Source of the DNA: Ponticaulis koreensis DSM 19734
GTDB taxonomy: Bacteria > Pseudomonadota > Alphaproteobacteria > Caulobacterales > Hyphomonadaceae
Assembly: GCF_000420665.1 (NCBI RefSeq)
Contig: NZ_ATVJ01000002.1
Location: 124,001-188,000 of the forward strand
Direction of reading: 5' to 3'
DNA length: 64,000 nucleotides
Shown: positions 8,683-18,252 of the stretch, in pieces
How positions within the stretch are numbered: the stretch's first letter is position 1
How the letters are laid out: each line of letters opens with the position of its first letter
Translations under genes and position numbers: made by a program
The notes under the pieces: generated by a model
Databases searched by the model: none
Seen by the model: only the letters and a program-made list of their open reading frames with translations
What the model was told of the DNA's origin: nothing

Positions 8683-9894
8683 ATGTTACCCCCACAATTC
8701 CATAAGATCAGACGACTTCCTCCGTACGTATTCGAACAGGTGAACCGCAATGCGGCCGCCCTTCGTGCGTCCGGCGCGGATATCATTGATCTTGGAATGG
8801 GAAACCCTGATCTCCCGACGCCTCCGCACATTGTAGAAAAACTCGTTGAGACGGCGCGTAAGCCGAAGGCTAGCCGTTACTCTTCATCCCGTGGTATTCC
8901 GGGGCTACGTCGGGCGTTGGCAAACTATTACCGCCGTCGTTTCGGTGTCACACTTGATCCGGATCGCGAAGTTGTCGCGACCATGGGGTCGAAAGAAGGG
9001 TTCGCAAACCTTGCTCAGGCGCTTGCTGCGCCGGGTGACGTCATCCTGTCTCCGAACCCGAGCTACCCGATCCATTCGTTCGGCTTCATCATGGCTGGCG
9101 CGACGATCCAGCACGTCAAAGCGCTGTCGCCTGAAGAGTATCTGTCCGGTCTAGGACGCGCCGTCATGCACAGCGTCCCAAAACCGACCGCTATGGTGCT
9201 CTGCTACCCTGCCAACCCGACGGCTCAGGTTGTAGATATTGATTTCTACAAAGAAGCGGTCGCGTTCGCGAAGCGCCATGACCTCTGGATTTTGTCAGAC
9301 CTTGCTTACACAGAAATCTTCTTTGGTGACCCGCCTCCATCCATTCTGGCTGTTGATGGTGCAAAGGATATCTGTGTCGAGGTGTCTACGCTCAGTAAGA
9401 CGTACAACATGGCTGGATGGCGCGTTGGTTTCGCAGCAGGTAACGAACGCCTTATTGCGGCTCTCGCACGTGTGAAGTCGTATCTGGACTATGGTTCTTA
9501 CACGCCTATCCAGGTCGCCGCTTGCGAAGCGTTGAATGGCGACCAAAGCTGCGTGGACGAGCTTCGTGCAACATATAAATCCCGCCGCGATACTCTGATC
9601 GATTCCTTTGGTCAGGCCGGATGGGATATTCCAAAACCAGATGCATCCATGTTCGCATGGGCGCCCCTGCCTGAGGCGGTCAGACATCTTGGCTCTCTAG
9701 AATTCTCTCTTCGTCTGTTGAACGAAGCGCATGTGAGCGTATCGCCCGGCGTTGGTTTCGGCGAACACGGAGAGGGCTTTGTCCGGCTTGGGCTGGTCGA
9801 AAATGAACAGCGAATTCGTCAGGCTGCGCGGAACATTAAAAAGTTTCTGCAGACAGTTTCAGACGAAAACGCGCCTCAACTCGCGACAGGATAA
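8683..9894 (+). CDS. PLP-dependent aminotransferase, AlaC/YfdZ-like (alanine or LL-DAP type)
   Basis: 403 aa, fold-type I aminotransferase. The N-terminus RLPPYVFEQVN and LGMGNPDLPTP are close to the AlaC (YfdZ) group. The PLP lysine is Lys239 in STLSKTYNMAGWRVGF, and the phosphate/substrate Arg lies in the SPGVGFGEHGEGFVRLGL segment. It is the first gene of an aminotransferase-hom-glpX-recJ run (3 nt before hom), an order common in alphaproteobacteria. AlaC makes alanine from pyruvate and glutamate; a broader role in methionine/aspartate-family amino acids is possible given hom next door. The exact substrate is unproven. Confidence 0.85.
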   Translation: MLPPQFHKIRRLPPYVFEQVNRNAAALRASGADIIDLGMGNPDLPTPPHIVEKLVETARKPKASRYSSSRGIPGLRRALANYYRRRFGVTLDPDREVVATMGSKEGFANLAQALAAPGDVILSPNPSYPIHSFGFIMAGATIQHVKALSPEEYLSGLGRAVMHSVPKPTAMVLCYPANPTAQVVDIDFYKEAVAFAKRHDLWILSDLAYTEIFFGDPPPSILAVDGAKDICVEVSTLSKTYNMAGWRVGFAAGNERLIAALARVKSYLDYGSYTPIQVAACEALNGDQSCVDELRATYKSRRDTLIDSFGQAGWDIPKPDASMFAWAPLPEAVRHLGSLEFSLRLLNEAHVSVSPGVGFGEHGEGFVRLGLVENEQRIRQAARNIKKFLQTVSDENAPQLATG

Positions 9895-9897
9895 GTT

Positions 9898-11187
9898 ATG
9901 ACTAAAACTATCAAGATCGGCATTGCTGGCCTCGGCAATGTCGGTACCGGTCTTATTGAACGACTACAGGAGCAGGAAATACTTCGTCTTGGCGGCGACG
10001 TCGAGATCGTAGGAATTAGCGCTCGTAACCGCTCGCGTCAGCGTCCGGTCGATATTTCCGGCTATGATTGGTTTGATGATCCTGTTGCGCTTGCTCAATC
10101 AGAAAACACTGAAGTGTTTGTCGAGCTCATGGGTGGAGCTGATGGCCCGGCTAAGCTGGCTGTTGAGGCGGCATTGAAATTGGGCAAACCAGTTGTGACA
10201 GCCAATAAGGCGCTGATCGCAGAACATGGCGAAGAGCTAGCAAAGCTCGCAGACGCTTCTGGCACGCCACTTCTGTTTGAGGCGGCTGTTGCAGGCGGTA
10301 TTCCTGTCGTTCGTGCAATTCGGGAGTCTTTTGCTGGAACGCAGATCAAATCGCTGCGCGGCATTTTGAATGGCACTTGCAATTATCTTCTCACAGAGAT
10401 GAAGGCGAGCGGACGTTCATATGATGATGTCCTGGCTGATGCCCAACGCCTTGGTTATGCCGAAGCAGATCCGTTCCTAGACGTGTCCGGCACAGATGCC
10501 GCCCACAAGATTGCTATTCTGGCTTCACTCGGCTTTGGCGTTCCGCTGGATTTTTCACAAGTTGATATCAGCGGCGTCGACACGATCAGCCTTAAAGATC
10601 TCGAGCTTTCCGCCAAGCTGAACCACAAGATCAAACTCATTGCAGAGGCTACTAATACCGAGGCAGGCGTAATCTGCCGCGTTGAGCCGGTTCTGCTGCC
10701 GCTCGGTTCGCCTTTGGCGCAAATTGACGGTCCACTGAATGCCGTGATGGTTGAAACGGTACATGCAGGAAACTACACGCTGACAGGGCCGGGCGCGGGC
10801 TCCCACCCGACGGCGAGCGCGGTTCTTGGCGACCTTGCAGCGTTGCTTTCTGACCAGAACAAACAGGTTCTCGGCCTCCACGTATCTGAACTGACGACGC
10901 AATTCTGCGATAAGTCTGCGCAGGATTCTGTTTTGTCGAAGTATCTGATCCGCGTGGACCTTCAGGATAAGGCAGGTGCGCTTGCATCGCTCACAGAAGA
11001 GCTTGCCAAGTCAGATGTATCAGTTGAAGCGCTGCTGCAGGATTCTGCTGAAGGTTCGGAGTTTGCGCCGGTAGCAATCGTGACGCATGCTTGTTCTCAT
11101 TCGGCGGCTGAGTCTGCTCTGTCTAAAATAAACGCTCTCAGCGCGGTGCCGAATCCGGCGAGACTTATCCGGATCGAGGCCAGCTAA
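9898..11187 (+). CDS. hom: Homoserine dehydrogenase
   Basis: 429 aa. The NAD(P)-binding motif GIAGLGNVGTGL is at the N-terminus, the KPVVTANKALIAEHG segment and the homoserine-dehydrogenase signature around AYAEADPFLDVSGTDAAHK follow, and the last about 80 residues (from YLIRVDLQDKAGALASL) form an ACT domain, which usually mediates feedback control by threonine. The enzyme reduces aspartate semialdehyde to homoserine, the branch point to threonine and methionine. It is 3 nt downstream of the aminotransferase and 19 nt upstream of glpX. Confidence 0.96.
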   Translation: MTKTIKIGIAGLGNVGTGLIERLQEQEILRLGGDVEIVGISARNRSRQRPVDISGYDWFDDPVALAQSENTEVFVELMGGADGPAKLAVEAALKLGKPVVTANKALIAEHGEELAKLADASGTPLLFEAAVAGGIPVVRAIRESFAGTQIKSLRGILNGTCNYLLTEMKASGRSYDDVLADAQRLGYAEADPFLDVSGTDAAHKIAILASLGFGVPLDFSQVDISGVDTISLKDLELSAKLNHKIKLIAEATNTEAGVICRVEPVLLPLGSPLAQIDGPLNAVMVETVHAGNYTLTGPGAGSHPTASAVLGDLAALLSDQNKQVLGLHVSELTTQFCDKSAQDSVLSKYLIRVDLQDKAGALASLTEELAKSDVSVEALLQDSAEGSEFAPVAIVTHACSHSAAESALSKINALSAVPNPARLIRIEAS

Positions 11188-11206
11188 TCAGCTGAAGGAA
11201 CGCGCT

Positions 11207-12160
11207 ATGGCTGAAACAAACATCGATGCGGCTATTGCCGACGCAATGATTCGGGTCACTGAGGCTGCTGCAATTGCTGCGCACCAACTGACCGGACGTG
11301 GCGATGAGATGAAAGCCGACCAGGCCGCTGTCGATGCCATGAGAACCGGCTTGAACGCAGTTCCGATGCGTGGACGTATTGTTATCGGCGAGGGTGAACG
11401 AGACGAAGCACCAATGTTATACATTGGCGAAGACGTCGGCACGGGTGAAGGTCCGGAAATTGATATCGCTCTCGACCCTCTGGAGGGCACCACGCTCACA
11501 GCGAAAGCGATGTCTAACGCGCTATCAGTTCTGGCCATCGCGCCGCGAGGCACGCTGCTTCATTCTCCGGATGTTTATATGGAGAAAATTGCGGTTGGCC
11601 CCGGACTGCCTCAAGGGATTGTAACGCTTGCAGCAACGCCGGCAGAAAACGTGCTGGCGCTTGCAAAAGAGAAAGACGTTCCGCCGGAGCATATCACGGT
11701 ATGTGTTCTTGATCGGCCCCGTCACCACGAGATTATTTCATCGCTACGGTCAGTCGGTGCTAAGGTCGCAATGATATCCGATGGTGACATTGCAGGCGTC
11801 ATCAACACGACTGATCCGTCTACAGGCATTGATATGTATCTTGGACAGGGCGGTGCACCGGAAGGCGTTCTTGCAGCAGCTGCGCTTAAATGCATTGGCG
11901 GACAGTTCGAGGCTCGGCTTGTATTCCGCAATGACGAAGAAAAGCAGCGCGCTCGTCGCGTGGGCATTCAGAATCTGAACAAGATATACTCACTGGATGA
12001 ACTGGTGACATCTGACACGGTGTTTTGTGCCACCGGGGTCACGAAAGGTGGCCTGTTGGACGGTGTAGTTTATGGCAGAGGTACTGTCGAAACGGAAACG
12101 CTGATTATGACCTCTTCAGATCATTCTGTAAGACGCGTACGGACGCGTCGCCCGGTGTGA
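11207..12160 (+). CDS. glpX: Class II fructose-1,6-bisphosphatase
   Basis: 317 aa, the usual GlpX length. Landmarks are RIVIGEGERDEAPMLYIGE, the metal-binding DPLEGTTL motif, and the C-terminal ATGVTKGGLLDGV loop. It hydrolyses fructose-1,6-bisphosphate in gluconeogenesis. The gene starts 19 nt after hom and ends 4 nt before recJ, so all four genes are probably one transcript. Confidence 0.95.
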   Translation: MAETNIDAAIADAMIRVTEAAAIAAHQLTGRGDEMKADQAAVDAMRTGLNAVPMRGRIVIGEGERDEAPMLYIGEDVGTGEGPEIDIALDPLEGTTLTAKAMSNALSVLAIAPRGTLLHSPDVYMEKIAVGPGLPQGIVTLAATPAENVLALAKEKDVPPEHITVCVLDRPRHHEIISSLRSVGAKVAMISDGDIAGVINTTDPSTGIDMYLGQGGAPEGVLAAAALKCIGGQFEARLVFRNDEEKQRARRVGIQNLNKIYSLDELVTSDTVFCATGVTKGGLLDGVVYGRGTVETETLIMTSSDHSVRRVRTRRPV

Positions 12161-12164
12161 GGCT

Positions 12165-13928
12165 ATGACAGAAACCGCACGCGGCTTTCATTGGTCAGAA
12201 CCTCTTTTCGACGACAAAACCTTAGATGATTACGCTCGCAAATCCGGGCTCGATGCCAGCCTTTCAGCGCTTTTGCTGCGACGGGAGGTGCCTCCCGAAG
12301 AGGTTGAGGCGTTTTTGCATCCAACACTCAGGAATCTGTTCCCAGATCCCTCATCTTTGAAAGATATGGATGTTGCGGCAGAGCTGATCGCTAAAGCCAT
12401 TCTTGAAGAGAAAACCGTTGCGGTGTTGGCCGATTACGATGTGGATGGCGCAACGAGTGCTGCTCAGTTGATCCGCTATTTTCGATATTTCGGTCAGGAC
12501 CTCGTTCTTTATGTGCCAGATCGACTGAAAGAGGGTTATGGTCCGTCGCCTGAGGCATTTGAGTCCTTAAAGGCGCAGGGCGTCGATATCGTCATCACAG
12601 TTGATTGTGGAGCGGCCGCCGAGGCGGCGCTCAGGCGCGCATCTGAAATCGATCTGGATATCATTGTGGTCGACCACCACCTAATGGGTGAGGATATTCC
12701 ATCCTGCGCGGCTCTGGTGAATCCGAATCGGCCGGACTGTGAGTCAGAGCAGGGACATCTTGCTGCGGCGGGAGTTGTTTACGTCCTCACTGCGTCTTTG
12801 AACCGTTATTTTCGTAACACGCTGAGTTACACTGCATCTGATCTTCCGGATCTGATGAAGAATCTGGACCTATGCTCTTTGGGTACGCTTTGCGATATGG
12901 TGCCACTCGTTGCGCTCAATCGCGCCTTCGTCGTTCAGGGGCTTAAAATTCTGGCCCATGACGAATGCCCTGGCATTGTCGCTTTGTCTCAGGTTTCAGG
13001 GCGCAGCCCTCCGAGAAAGGTTACAGACCTTACCTTTGGAATTGGCCCCCAGCTGAATGCGGGTGGGCGTATAGGTGACCCGTGGCTCGCAACGCAGCTA
13101 TTGGCGTCACTGTCGATTGAGGAGGCTGTTCCAATCGCAGAACAGCTCTTTATCCTGAATCAAGCGCGCAAGGACATCGAAGCCGATATCCAGAACGAAG
13201 CCCGCAAACAGATACATCAGCTACAGCGCCATAACGTGGACTATCCTGTTTATGTGGTCGGCGGCGAGGGATGGCATCCAGGGATTATCGGTATCGTCGC
13301 AGGACGCCTGAAGGACGAGTTTCATCGTCCTGTCGCCGTTGTTGGCTGGGGCGAACAGTTCGGCGATGTGGGCAAAGGGTCTGCGCGGTCTGTTTCTGGC
13401 TTGAACATTGGCAAGGCGATTTCAGCGGCTTCGGAGGCTGGCGTTCTTGTCACGGGCGGCGGGCACGCCATGGCGGGCGGTTTCAGTATTGATCCTGAAC
13501 GGATGCAGGATTTCCGCGATTTTCTCTCCACGTATTTTGCAAACGTGGAGAAGGAGCTCGACGAGGCGCGTGTCGTTCAGATCGACTTTGATGTGCTAGT
13601 TTCCGCGATGACGCCACGCTTCATCGATGTGGTGGAGCAGGCTGGCCCATATGGTGCAGCTGCAACAAAACCGGTCGTTCGCGTAAAAAATGCACAGATT
13701 GTGTTCAGTCGTGTGATTGGTGCAAATCACTTGAAAGTCACCCTCGATGACGGGAGTGGCCGGATTAGCGCAATCGCCTGGCGTGCCGCTGAAACCGATC
13801 TCGGCAGTTTGCTCCAAAAAGGTGAAACGGTGGATCTGATAGGCTATCCGGAGCGTGACGAGTGGGGTTCAGCCCGTGGTCAAAACAGCGTTCAGATAGA
13901 AATCATCGACGCGATGAAAAAAAATTAG
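12165..13928 (+). CDS. recJ: Single-stranded-DNA-specific exonuclease RecJ
   Basis: 587 aa with the DHH phosphoesterase motifs: ADYDVDGATSAA (motif I), TVDCGAAAEAAL (II), VVDHHLMG (III), and the DHHA1 part with GGEGWHPGIIGIVAGRLKD and VTGGGHAMAGGFSI. The C-terminal OB-like domain includes the VTLDDGSGRISAIAWRA segment. RecJ degrades 5' ends of single-stranded DNA in recombination and mismatch repair. It is last in the aminotransferase-hom-glpX-recJ run. Confidence 0.96.
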   Translation: MTETARGFHWSEPLFDDKTLDDYARKSGLDASLSALLLRREVPPEEVEAFLHPTLRNLFPDPSSLKDMDVAAELIAKAILEEKTVAVLADYDVDGATSAAQLIRYFRYFGQDLVLYVPDRLKEGYGPSPEAFESLKAQGVDIVITVDCGAAAEAALRRASEIDLDIIVVDHHLMGEDIPSCAALVNPNRPDCESEQGHLAAAGVVYVLTASLNRYFRNTLSYTASDLPDLMKNLDLCSLGTLCDMVPLVALNRAFVVQGLKILAHDECPGIVALSQVSGRSPPRKVTDLTFGIGPQLNAGGRIGDPWLATQLLASLSIEEAVPIAEQLFILNQARKDIEADIQNEARKQIHQLQRHNVDYPVYVVGGEGWHPGIIGIVAGRLKDEFHRPVAVVGWGEQFGDVGKGSARSVSGLNIGKAISAASEAGVLVTGGGHAMAGGFSIDPERMQDFRDFLSTYFANVEKELDEARVVQIDFDVLVSAMTPRFIDVVEQAGPYGAAATKPVVRVKNAQIVFSRVIGANHLKVTLDDGSGRISAIAWRAAETDLGSLLQKGETVDLIGYPERDEWGSARGQNSVQIEIIDAMKKN

Positions 13929-13945
13929 AAAACTTTGAAATAATG

Positions 13946-13974
13946 CTTGCAGAGGAAGAAACGGCTCGTTATAT
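13946..13974 (+). promoter_or_regulatory. Candidate promoter for tRNA-Glu
   Basis: CTTGCA (13946-13951) and TTATAT (13969-13974) are spaced by 17 nt, ending about 18 nt before the tRNA. The CTTG-type -35 is common for alphaproteobacterial housekeeping promoters. Confidence 0.45.
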
Positions 13975-13992
13975 CCGCCCTCTCAGCAGAGC

Positions 13993-14067
13993 GCGCCCTT
14001 CGTCTATCGGTTAGGACGCCAGGTTTTCAACCTGGAAAGAGGGGTTCGATTCCCCTAGGGCGTGCCA
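13993..14067 (+). tRNA. tRNA-Glu (anticodon TTC)
   Basis: The acceptor arm GCGCCCT pairs with AGGGCGT (one G-U at position 1), the anticodon loop TTTTCAA sits on a CCAGG/CCTGG stem, the T-arm is GGGGTTCGATTCCCC, and CCA is encoded. 75 nt. Confidence 0.97.
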
Positions 14068-14159
14068 CTTTACTTTCCTGAAAATTAGATTTGACCTCTT
14101 CCGTTCCAGACGGGGTATGTTAACCTTGCTCGAACGTATTTTAGGGGACTGATTTAAAG

Positions 14160-14681
14160 ATGAACGAAGGCTTTCCAGCCGAGGAAGCCGGCGAATCGAC
14201 CGTAAAGCTCAAGAAGATTAGCGGGCAGGTGAAATGGTTTGATGCCGTAAAGGGGTACGGCTTCCTATCGCCCGATTCAGATGACGGTGATGCTGACCTC
14301 AGCGATGTGATGATTCATGTCAGCTGCCTGCGGGCGGCCGGGCTTTCCACAATGCAGGAAGGGGGGCGAATGGTATGCATGGCTGCCGACCGTCCTAAAG
14401 GGCTGCAGGCGGTCGAAATTCTGTCTTATGAGCCTCTGGTGTCACCAGAGGAGGAAAGTCAGGACGAAACCTTCGAAACGGTCATGATTAAATGGTTCAA
14501 CCGAGCCAAGGGCTACGGCTTTGTGAACCGGCCTGATGCTTCGGATGTCGATATTTTCGTCCACATGGTCGCTGTCCGAAAGGCCGGGCTGGACGATTTG
14601 CTGGATGGCGGCAGATACGAAGCGATTATCCGCGAAGGCCCTAAAGGCGAGCACGTCGAGCAGATCAAGGAAATTGGCTGA
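14160..14681 (+). CDS. Two-domain cold-shock protein
   Basis: 173 aa with two cold-shock domains in tandem, at about residues 20-88 and 105-172. Each carries the RNP-like motif: [15 protein letters not shown] in the first and [15 protein letters not shown] in the second, followed by the [11 protein letters not shown] / [12 protein letters not shown] strands. Double-domain cold-shock proteins are typical of alphaproteobacteria and bind single-stranded RNA and DNA. ATG 14160 follows a weak ribosome site. The spacer between tRNA-Glu and this gene (14068-14159) holds a TTAACC half-site, but no promoter I can assign with confidence. Confidence 0.92.
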   Translation: MNEGFPAEEAGESTVKLKKISGQVKWFDAVKGYGFLSPDSDDGDADLSDVMIHVSCLRAAGLSTMQEGGRMVCMAADRPKGLQAVEILSYEPLVSPEEESQDETFETVMIKWFNRAKGYGFVNRPDASDVDIFVHMVAVRKAGLDDLLDGGRYEAIIREGPKGEHVEQIKEIG

Positions 14682-14735
14682 CGCGAGTGCGTTATCCTGC
14701 TTGCTGGATGTCGGTCAGTTGATTAAACAGACGCT

Positions 14736-15242
14736 ATGAAAAAATTTCTTCTGATCTCTTCGCTTCTCGTTATGGCGCCTGTAGCTTTCGCACAGTCGGA
14801 AGCCATTTTCATGCCGGAAGGCCCGCTCACGATTGAAACGCAGAACGGCCCGGTTACGATTACAGCAGAAGTCGCTGACGAGCCGGATGAAATCGCGACC
14901 GGTCTGATGTTCCGTGAGAGCATTGCTGAAGACCGCGGCATGATCTTCGATTTCGGTACGCCGCGTGAGCCGAATATGTGGATGCGGAACGTCGAGTTTC
15001 CGATCGACATGGTGTTCATGGATGCAGAAGGAACTGTGCTCGCGATTGTCGCCCACGCTCAGGCTCATTCCGAACGCCACATAAATCCAGGCTTTCCTGT
15101 AAAAGGTGTTCTCGAACTCGCTGATGGTCAGGCCAATGCGTTTGGCATTCGTCCGGGCGATCAGATCATTCACGAGATTTTTGGCAACGCCGAAACCGCT
15201 CCTGCCGAAGACACGTCTGATTCTGAAGAAGCTGCCGAATAG
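14736..15242 (+). CDS. Exported DUF192 family protein
   Basis: 168 aa with a classical signal peptide (cleavage likely after VAFA, residue about 20). The DUF192 body contains TGLMFRESIAEDRGMIFDFG, MWMRNVEFPIDMVFMDAEG and the C-terminal VLELADGQANAFGIRPGDQI. This is a small periplasmic beta-barrel family of unknown function. The last 15 residues are acidic. The gene lies 6 nt upstream of the thioesterase gene, so they are probably co-transcribed. Confidence 0.88.
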   Translation: MKKFLLISSLLVMAPVAFAQSEAIFMPEGPLTIETQNGPVTITAEVADEPDEIATGLMFRESIAEDRGMIFDFGTPREPNMWMRNVEFPIDMVFMDAEGTVLAIVAHAQAHSERHINPGFPVKGVLELADGQANAFGIRPGDQIIHEIFGNAETAPAEDTSDSEEAAE

Positions 15243-15248
15243 TTCGGA

Positions 15249-15677
15249 ATGCCCGCGACTGTGACGGCTATTCCGTACGGATTTGAGCTCGCTGAGGGTC
15301 GCGGGCCTTTTTCCCGCAACAACGGCCCGTATTACCGGCGTAAACTGGATGGCCGGCTACAAACGGGACTGAGCGTAGAAGAGTGCCACTGCAATGGCCT
15401 CGGCTTCCTGCACGGCGGGATGACAGCCGCATTCGCAGATAGCGCAATGGCATGGGCGGTCTGGAATACCGCAAGACAAGCATCTGTTACGATGCGACTT
15501 TCGATTGATTACCTCCAGCCTGTGCGAATCGGTGACTGGCTGATCGCCGAGGCGCGTGTCACAGGCGTTGATGGCGATATCGTCTATGTCGATGCCGAGC
15601 TTACACGAAACGAGAAGCAGAAAATTGCCGGTGTATCGGGAGTTTTCCATCTCATTCGCAAGAAAGAGAAATCTTGA
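15249..15677 (+). CDS. PaaI-like hotdog-fold thioesterase
   Basis: 142 aa. The hotdog motif is GLGFLHGGMTAAFADSAMAWAV, with the catalytic acid region FADS, followed by TMRLSIDYLQPVRIGDWLIAEARV and a strand with VSGVFHLIRK. These match the PaaI/YdiI group of acyl-CoA thioesterases. The substrate is not determinable. The gene directly follows DUF192 and its stop overlaps the promoter region of tRNA-Pro. Confidence 0.85.
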   Translation: MPATVTAIPYGFELAEGRGPFSRNNGPYYRRKLDGRLQTGLSVEECHCNGLGFLHGGMTAAFADSAMAWAVWNTARQASVTMRLSIDYLQPVRIGDWLIAEARVTGVDGDIVYVDAELTRNEKQKIAGVSGVFHLIRKKEKS

Positions 15678-15717
15678 CTTGAAGTCTGTCTCGTAGCGTT
15701 TTAATTGGACCCTTCGT

Positions 15718-15794
<77 letters not shown>

Positions 15795-15812
15795 TTAAAG
15801 TGAGGACGACTG

Positions 15813-16121
15813 ATGCGTGCACGGATCTTCAAACCCGCCAAAACTGCCATGCAGTCAGGCAAAGCGAAATCTGATCGTTGGGTGCTGGAATTCGTGAATA
15901 CGGACGCATCGCGTAAGTCAGACCCGCTCATGGGCTGGATCTCCACGAATGATACCTCTTCTCAGGTTCGACTGACATTTGAAACTCGTGACGAAGCAAT
16001 CGCTTACGCCAACCGCGAAGGTCTGGTGTTCTCTGTTGAAGATCCGCGTCCATCGAAACGTCTGGTGAAATCTTACAGCGCGAACTTCGCTGCCGACAGA
16101 AAGCAGTCTTGGACCCACTAG
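15813..16121 (+). CDS. NDUFS4-like complex I accessory subunit (ETC complex I subunit)
   Basis: 102 aa, matching the 18-kDa NADH-ubiquinone oxidoreductase accessory subunit known from alphaproteobacteria and mitochondria. Landmarks are ARIFKPAKTAMQSGKAKSDRW, DPLMGWISTNDTSSQVRLTF, the DEAIAYANREG helix, and the basic C-terminus. It binds the peripheral arm of complex I. The start ATG 15813 has TGAGGA upstream. The gene sits alone between tRNA-Pro and tRNA-Arg, away from the nuo operon. Confidence 0.9.
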   Translation: MRARIFKPAKTAMQSGKAKSDRWVLEFVNTDASRKSDPLMGWISTNDTSSQVRLTFETRDEAIAYANREGLVFSVEDPRPSKRLVKSYSANFAADRKQSWTH

Positions 16122-16132
16122 GGGTTCATCAG

Positions 16133-16209
16133 GGCCCCTTAGCTCAACTGGATAGAGCACCGGACTTCTAATCCGACGGTTGCAGGTTCGAGTCCTGCAG
16201 GGGTCGCCA
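16133..16209 (+). tRNA. tRNA-Arg (anticodon TCT)
   Basis: The acceptor GGCCCCT pairs with AGGGGTC (one G-U), the anticodon loop CTTCTAA sits on CGGA/TCCG, the T-arm is TGCAGGTTCGAGTCCTGCA, and CCA is encoded. 77 nt. It ends 7 nt before the stop of the convergent metC. Confidence 0.96.
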
Positions 16210-16216
16210 TTCCCTG

Positions 16217-17389
16217 TCAGTGCAGTTCTGATAAAGCCTGTTGCAGTTCTTCGGTCAGGTCAGCTTCGTCTTCCAATCCGATCTGTACGCGCACCAGAGT
16301 GCCATAACTTCCAGATTTCCAGCGATCGGATGTGGAGCGCTTGAGTTGCGGATTGCATGGAAGAATCAGGCTTTCAAAACCGCCCCAAGAAAACCCGAAT
16401 CCGAACAGCTGAAACGTTTTAAAAAAACGGTCTAGTTTAGCAGCATCTTCACTGTAGAGAGCGAAGGAAAACAACCCGGATGCGCCTGAAAACAGATCAT
16501 TGAAGATCGCGTTGTCAGGGTGTGTGCTGAGGGCAGGGTGGTAGACCTCCTTAACCTCGGACTGCTCCGCCAGCCATTCAGCGATATTCAGCGCTGTACG
16601 GCCCTGCTGAGTGATTCTGGAGTGAAGCGTGCGCAGGCCTCTCTGTGCGAGATACGCATCGTCGGGCGACATGCCTACGCCCCAGTCATTCGCCGTTTGA
16701 TCCAGTTTCAGCGCAATGCGTTGGTCATTGGTCATTGCTGCGCCACCAAAGCCGTCAGAGTGACCGATGACATATTTGGTCAGAGCCTGAACTGAAATAT
16801 TGACGCCTGCATCCAGAGGCTTAAAGAAGACGCCTGCTGCCCATGTGTTATCCAAAATCGTGATGATGTTGTGCTGCTTGCACAGAGGAAGCAGAGCGTT
16901 CAGATCGTGTAGTTCGAACGTCAACGACCCCGGCATTTCGAAAAACGCCGCTTTGGTCTCCGGTGTAATCAGCGCTGCAAACGCGTCCGCGGTAATCCTC
17001 GGATCAAAGAAGGTCGTTGTAACGCCCATGCGGGCAAGATAGCGTTCAGCGAATCTGCGGCTTGGCCCGTAAGTCGAGTCCGTTATCAGAAGATGATCAC
17101 CGCTGTTCAGTACGGACGCCATCGCGAGCGCGCATCCGCTGAGGCCTGTTGGCGCGAGTTGAACGTGCTCAGCGTTCTCAAGGGATTTGAGGCCGTCTGA
17201 GAGCGTTTCCTGTGTATCTGTACCCATCCGGCCATATAGAGACTTTGCGCCACCATACAATTTAGACACGTCATCCGTGAGGATAGTCGACGCACGGCGG
17301 ATAGGCGGATTTACAGCGCCATCAAAACCGCCATGTTGTCGTCCATCATGGATGAGGCGCGTGCTGGGTTTGCGCTTATCTTCGCTCAT
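16217..17389 (-). CDS. metC: Cystathionine beta-lyase
   Basis: 390 aa, Cys/Met-metabolism PLP enzyme. The N-terminal TRLIHDGRQHGGFDGAVNPP segment, the YGRMGTDTQETL motif binding the neighbouring PLP phosphate, and the PLP lysine in ALTKYVIGHSDGFGG are characteristic of MetC. The ESLILPCNP segment lies near the C-terminus. It cleaves cystathionine to homocysteine in methionine synthesis. Its start overlaps the sseA stop by 4 nt, so translation is coupled. Confidence 0.92.
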   Translation of the reverse strand: MSEDKRKPSTRLIHDGRQHGGFDGAVNPPIRRASTILTDDVSKLYGGAKSLYGRMGTDTQETLSDGLKSLENAEHVQLAPTGLSGCALAMASVLNSGDHLLITDSTYGPSRRFAERYLARMGVTTTFFDPRITADAFAALITPETKAAFFEMPGSLTFELHDLNALLPLCKQHNIITILDNTWAAGVFFKPLDAGVNISVQALTKYVIGHSDGFGGAAMTNDQRIALKLDQTANDWGVGMSPDDAYLAQRGLRTLHSRITQQGRTALNIAEWLAEQSEVKEVYHPALSTHPDNAIFNDLFSGASGLFSFALYSEDAAKLDRFFKTFQLFGFGFSWGGFESLILPCNPQLKRSTSDRWKSGSYGTLVRVQIGLEDEADLTEELQQALSELH

Positions 17390-18237
17390 GCAGTGGCAAT
17401 ATCATTTGGGCATTTCTCAGCCCACTCAGACCAGGAGCCGTCATATAGCGCGATGTCATTGCGACCAATTCGCTGAAATGCGAGAAGAATGATCGCAGCA
17501 CTGACGCCAGAGCCGCACGTGGCAACAATTTCCTGATTAGCCTTGAAAGATGCCAGAGCCTCACGTAGCTCGGCTTCGGATTTCAAAGTACCATCAGATT
17601 TTACCAGACTTGTCGCTGGCAGGCTTGCTGATCCCGGCATGTGGCCGGATGAAAGACCCGGTCTCGGTTCCGGCTCATTACCTGCAAAGCGACCGGCAGG
17701 GCGAGCATCAAGGATCAGCGTGGTGTCGTCTTTCACAGCTGACTGCATCTGATCGAATGTTTTAAGAAGATGGTTTTGGACCCGCACCGTGTGGTGGCGT
17801 TCGGACATGACAGGTTCCATGTCCTCTGTGGCTCCACCAGATTCGATCCATGCGTTCCAGCCGCCATCAAGTACTTTGACGTCTGCATGCCCCATAAAGC
17901 GGAACATCCACCAGACGCGCGCTGACGCCATGAATCCGGATCGATCGTAAACAACGATCGTCTTGCCATCGCCGAGGCCCATCTTGCGAACGCGAGAAGA
18001 AAACTTCTCTGGTGACGGCAGCATGTGTGGCAAGGAGCTGTCGGTGTCGGCAATTTCATCGATGTCGAAGAATACCGCCCCTGGAATATGAGCTTCCTTG
18101 TAGAGTGATCGAGACACGCCATCGCCCGCATTGGGCATCCAAGGCGGAACCCAACTGGCATCAACAACGCAAACATCTGGTGCGTTGATATGTTCTTTCA
18201 GCCATTGGGCTGTAACCATTGGGTCGGTCGATGTCAT
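17386..18237 (-). CDS. sseA: 3-mercaptopyruvate / thiosulfate sulfurtransferase
   Basis: 283 aa with two rhodanese domains. The inactive first domain includes AHIPGAVFFDIDEIADTDS, and the second carries the catalytic cysteine in ATCGSGVSA, the mercaptopyruvate-sulfurtransferase form of the loop, followed by the WSEWA segment. It transfers sulfur from mercaptopyruvate or thiosulfate to thiol acceptors. It is between cysK and metC in one minus-strand sulfur-metabolism run (15 nt after cysK, 4-nt overlap with metC). Confidence 0.9.
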   Translation of the reverse strand: MTSTDPMVTAQWLKEHINAPDVCVVDASWVPPWMPNAGDGVSRSLYKEAHIPGAVFFDIDEIADTDSSLPHMLPSPEKFSSRVRKMGLGDGKTIVVYDRSGFMASARVWWMFRFMGHADVKVLDGGWNAWIESGGATEDMEPVMSERHHTVRVQNHLLKTFDQMQSAVKDDTTLILDARPAGRFAGNEPEPRPGLSSGHMPGSASLPATSLVKSDGTLKSEAELREALASFKANQEIVATCGSGVSAAIILLAFQRIGRNDIALYDGSWSEWAEKCPNDIATA

Positions 18238-18252
18238 GATCAGTCCTTATTC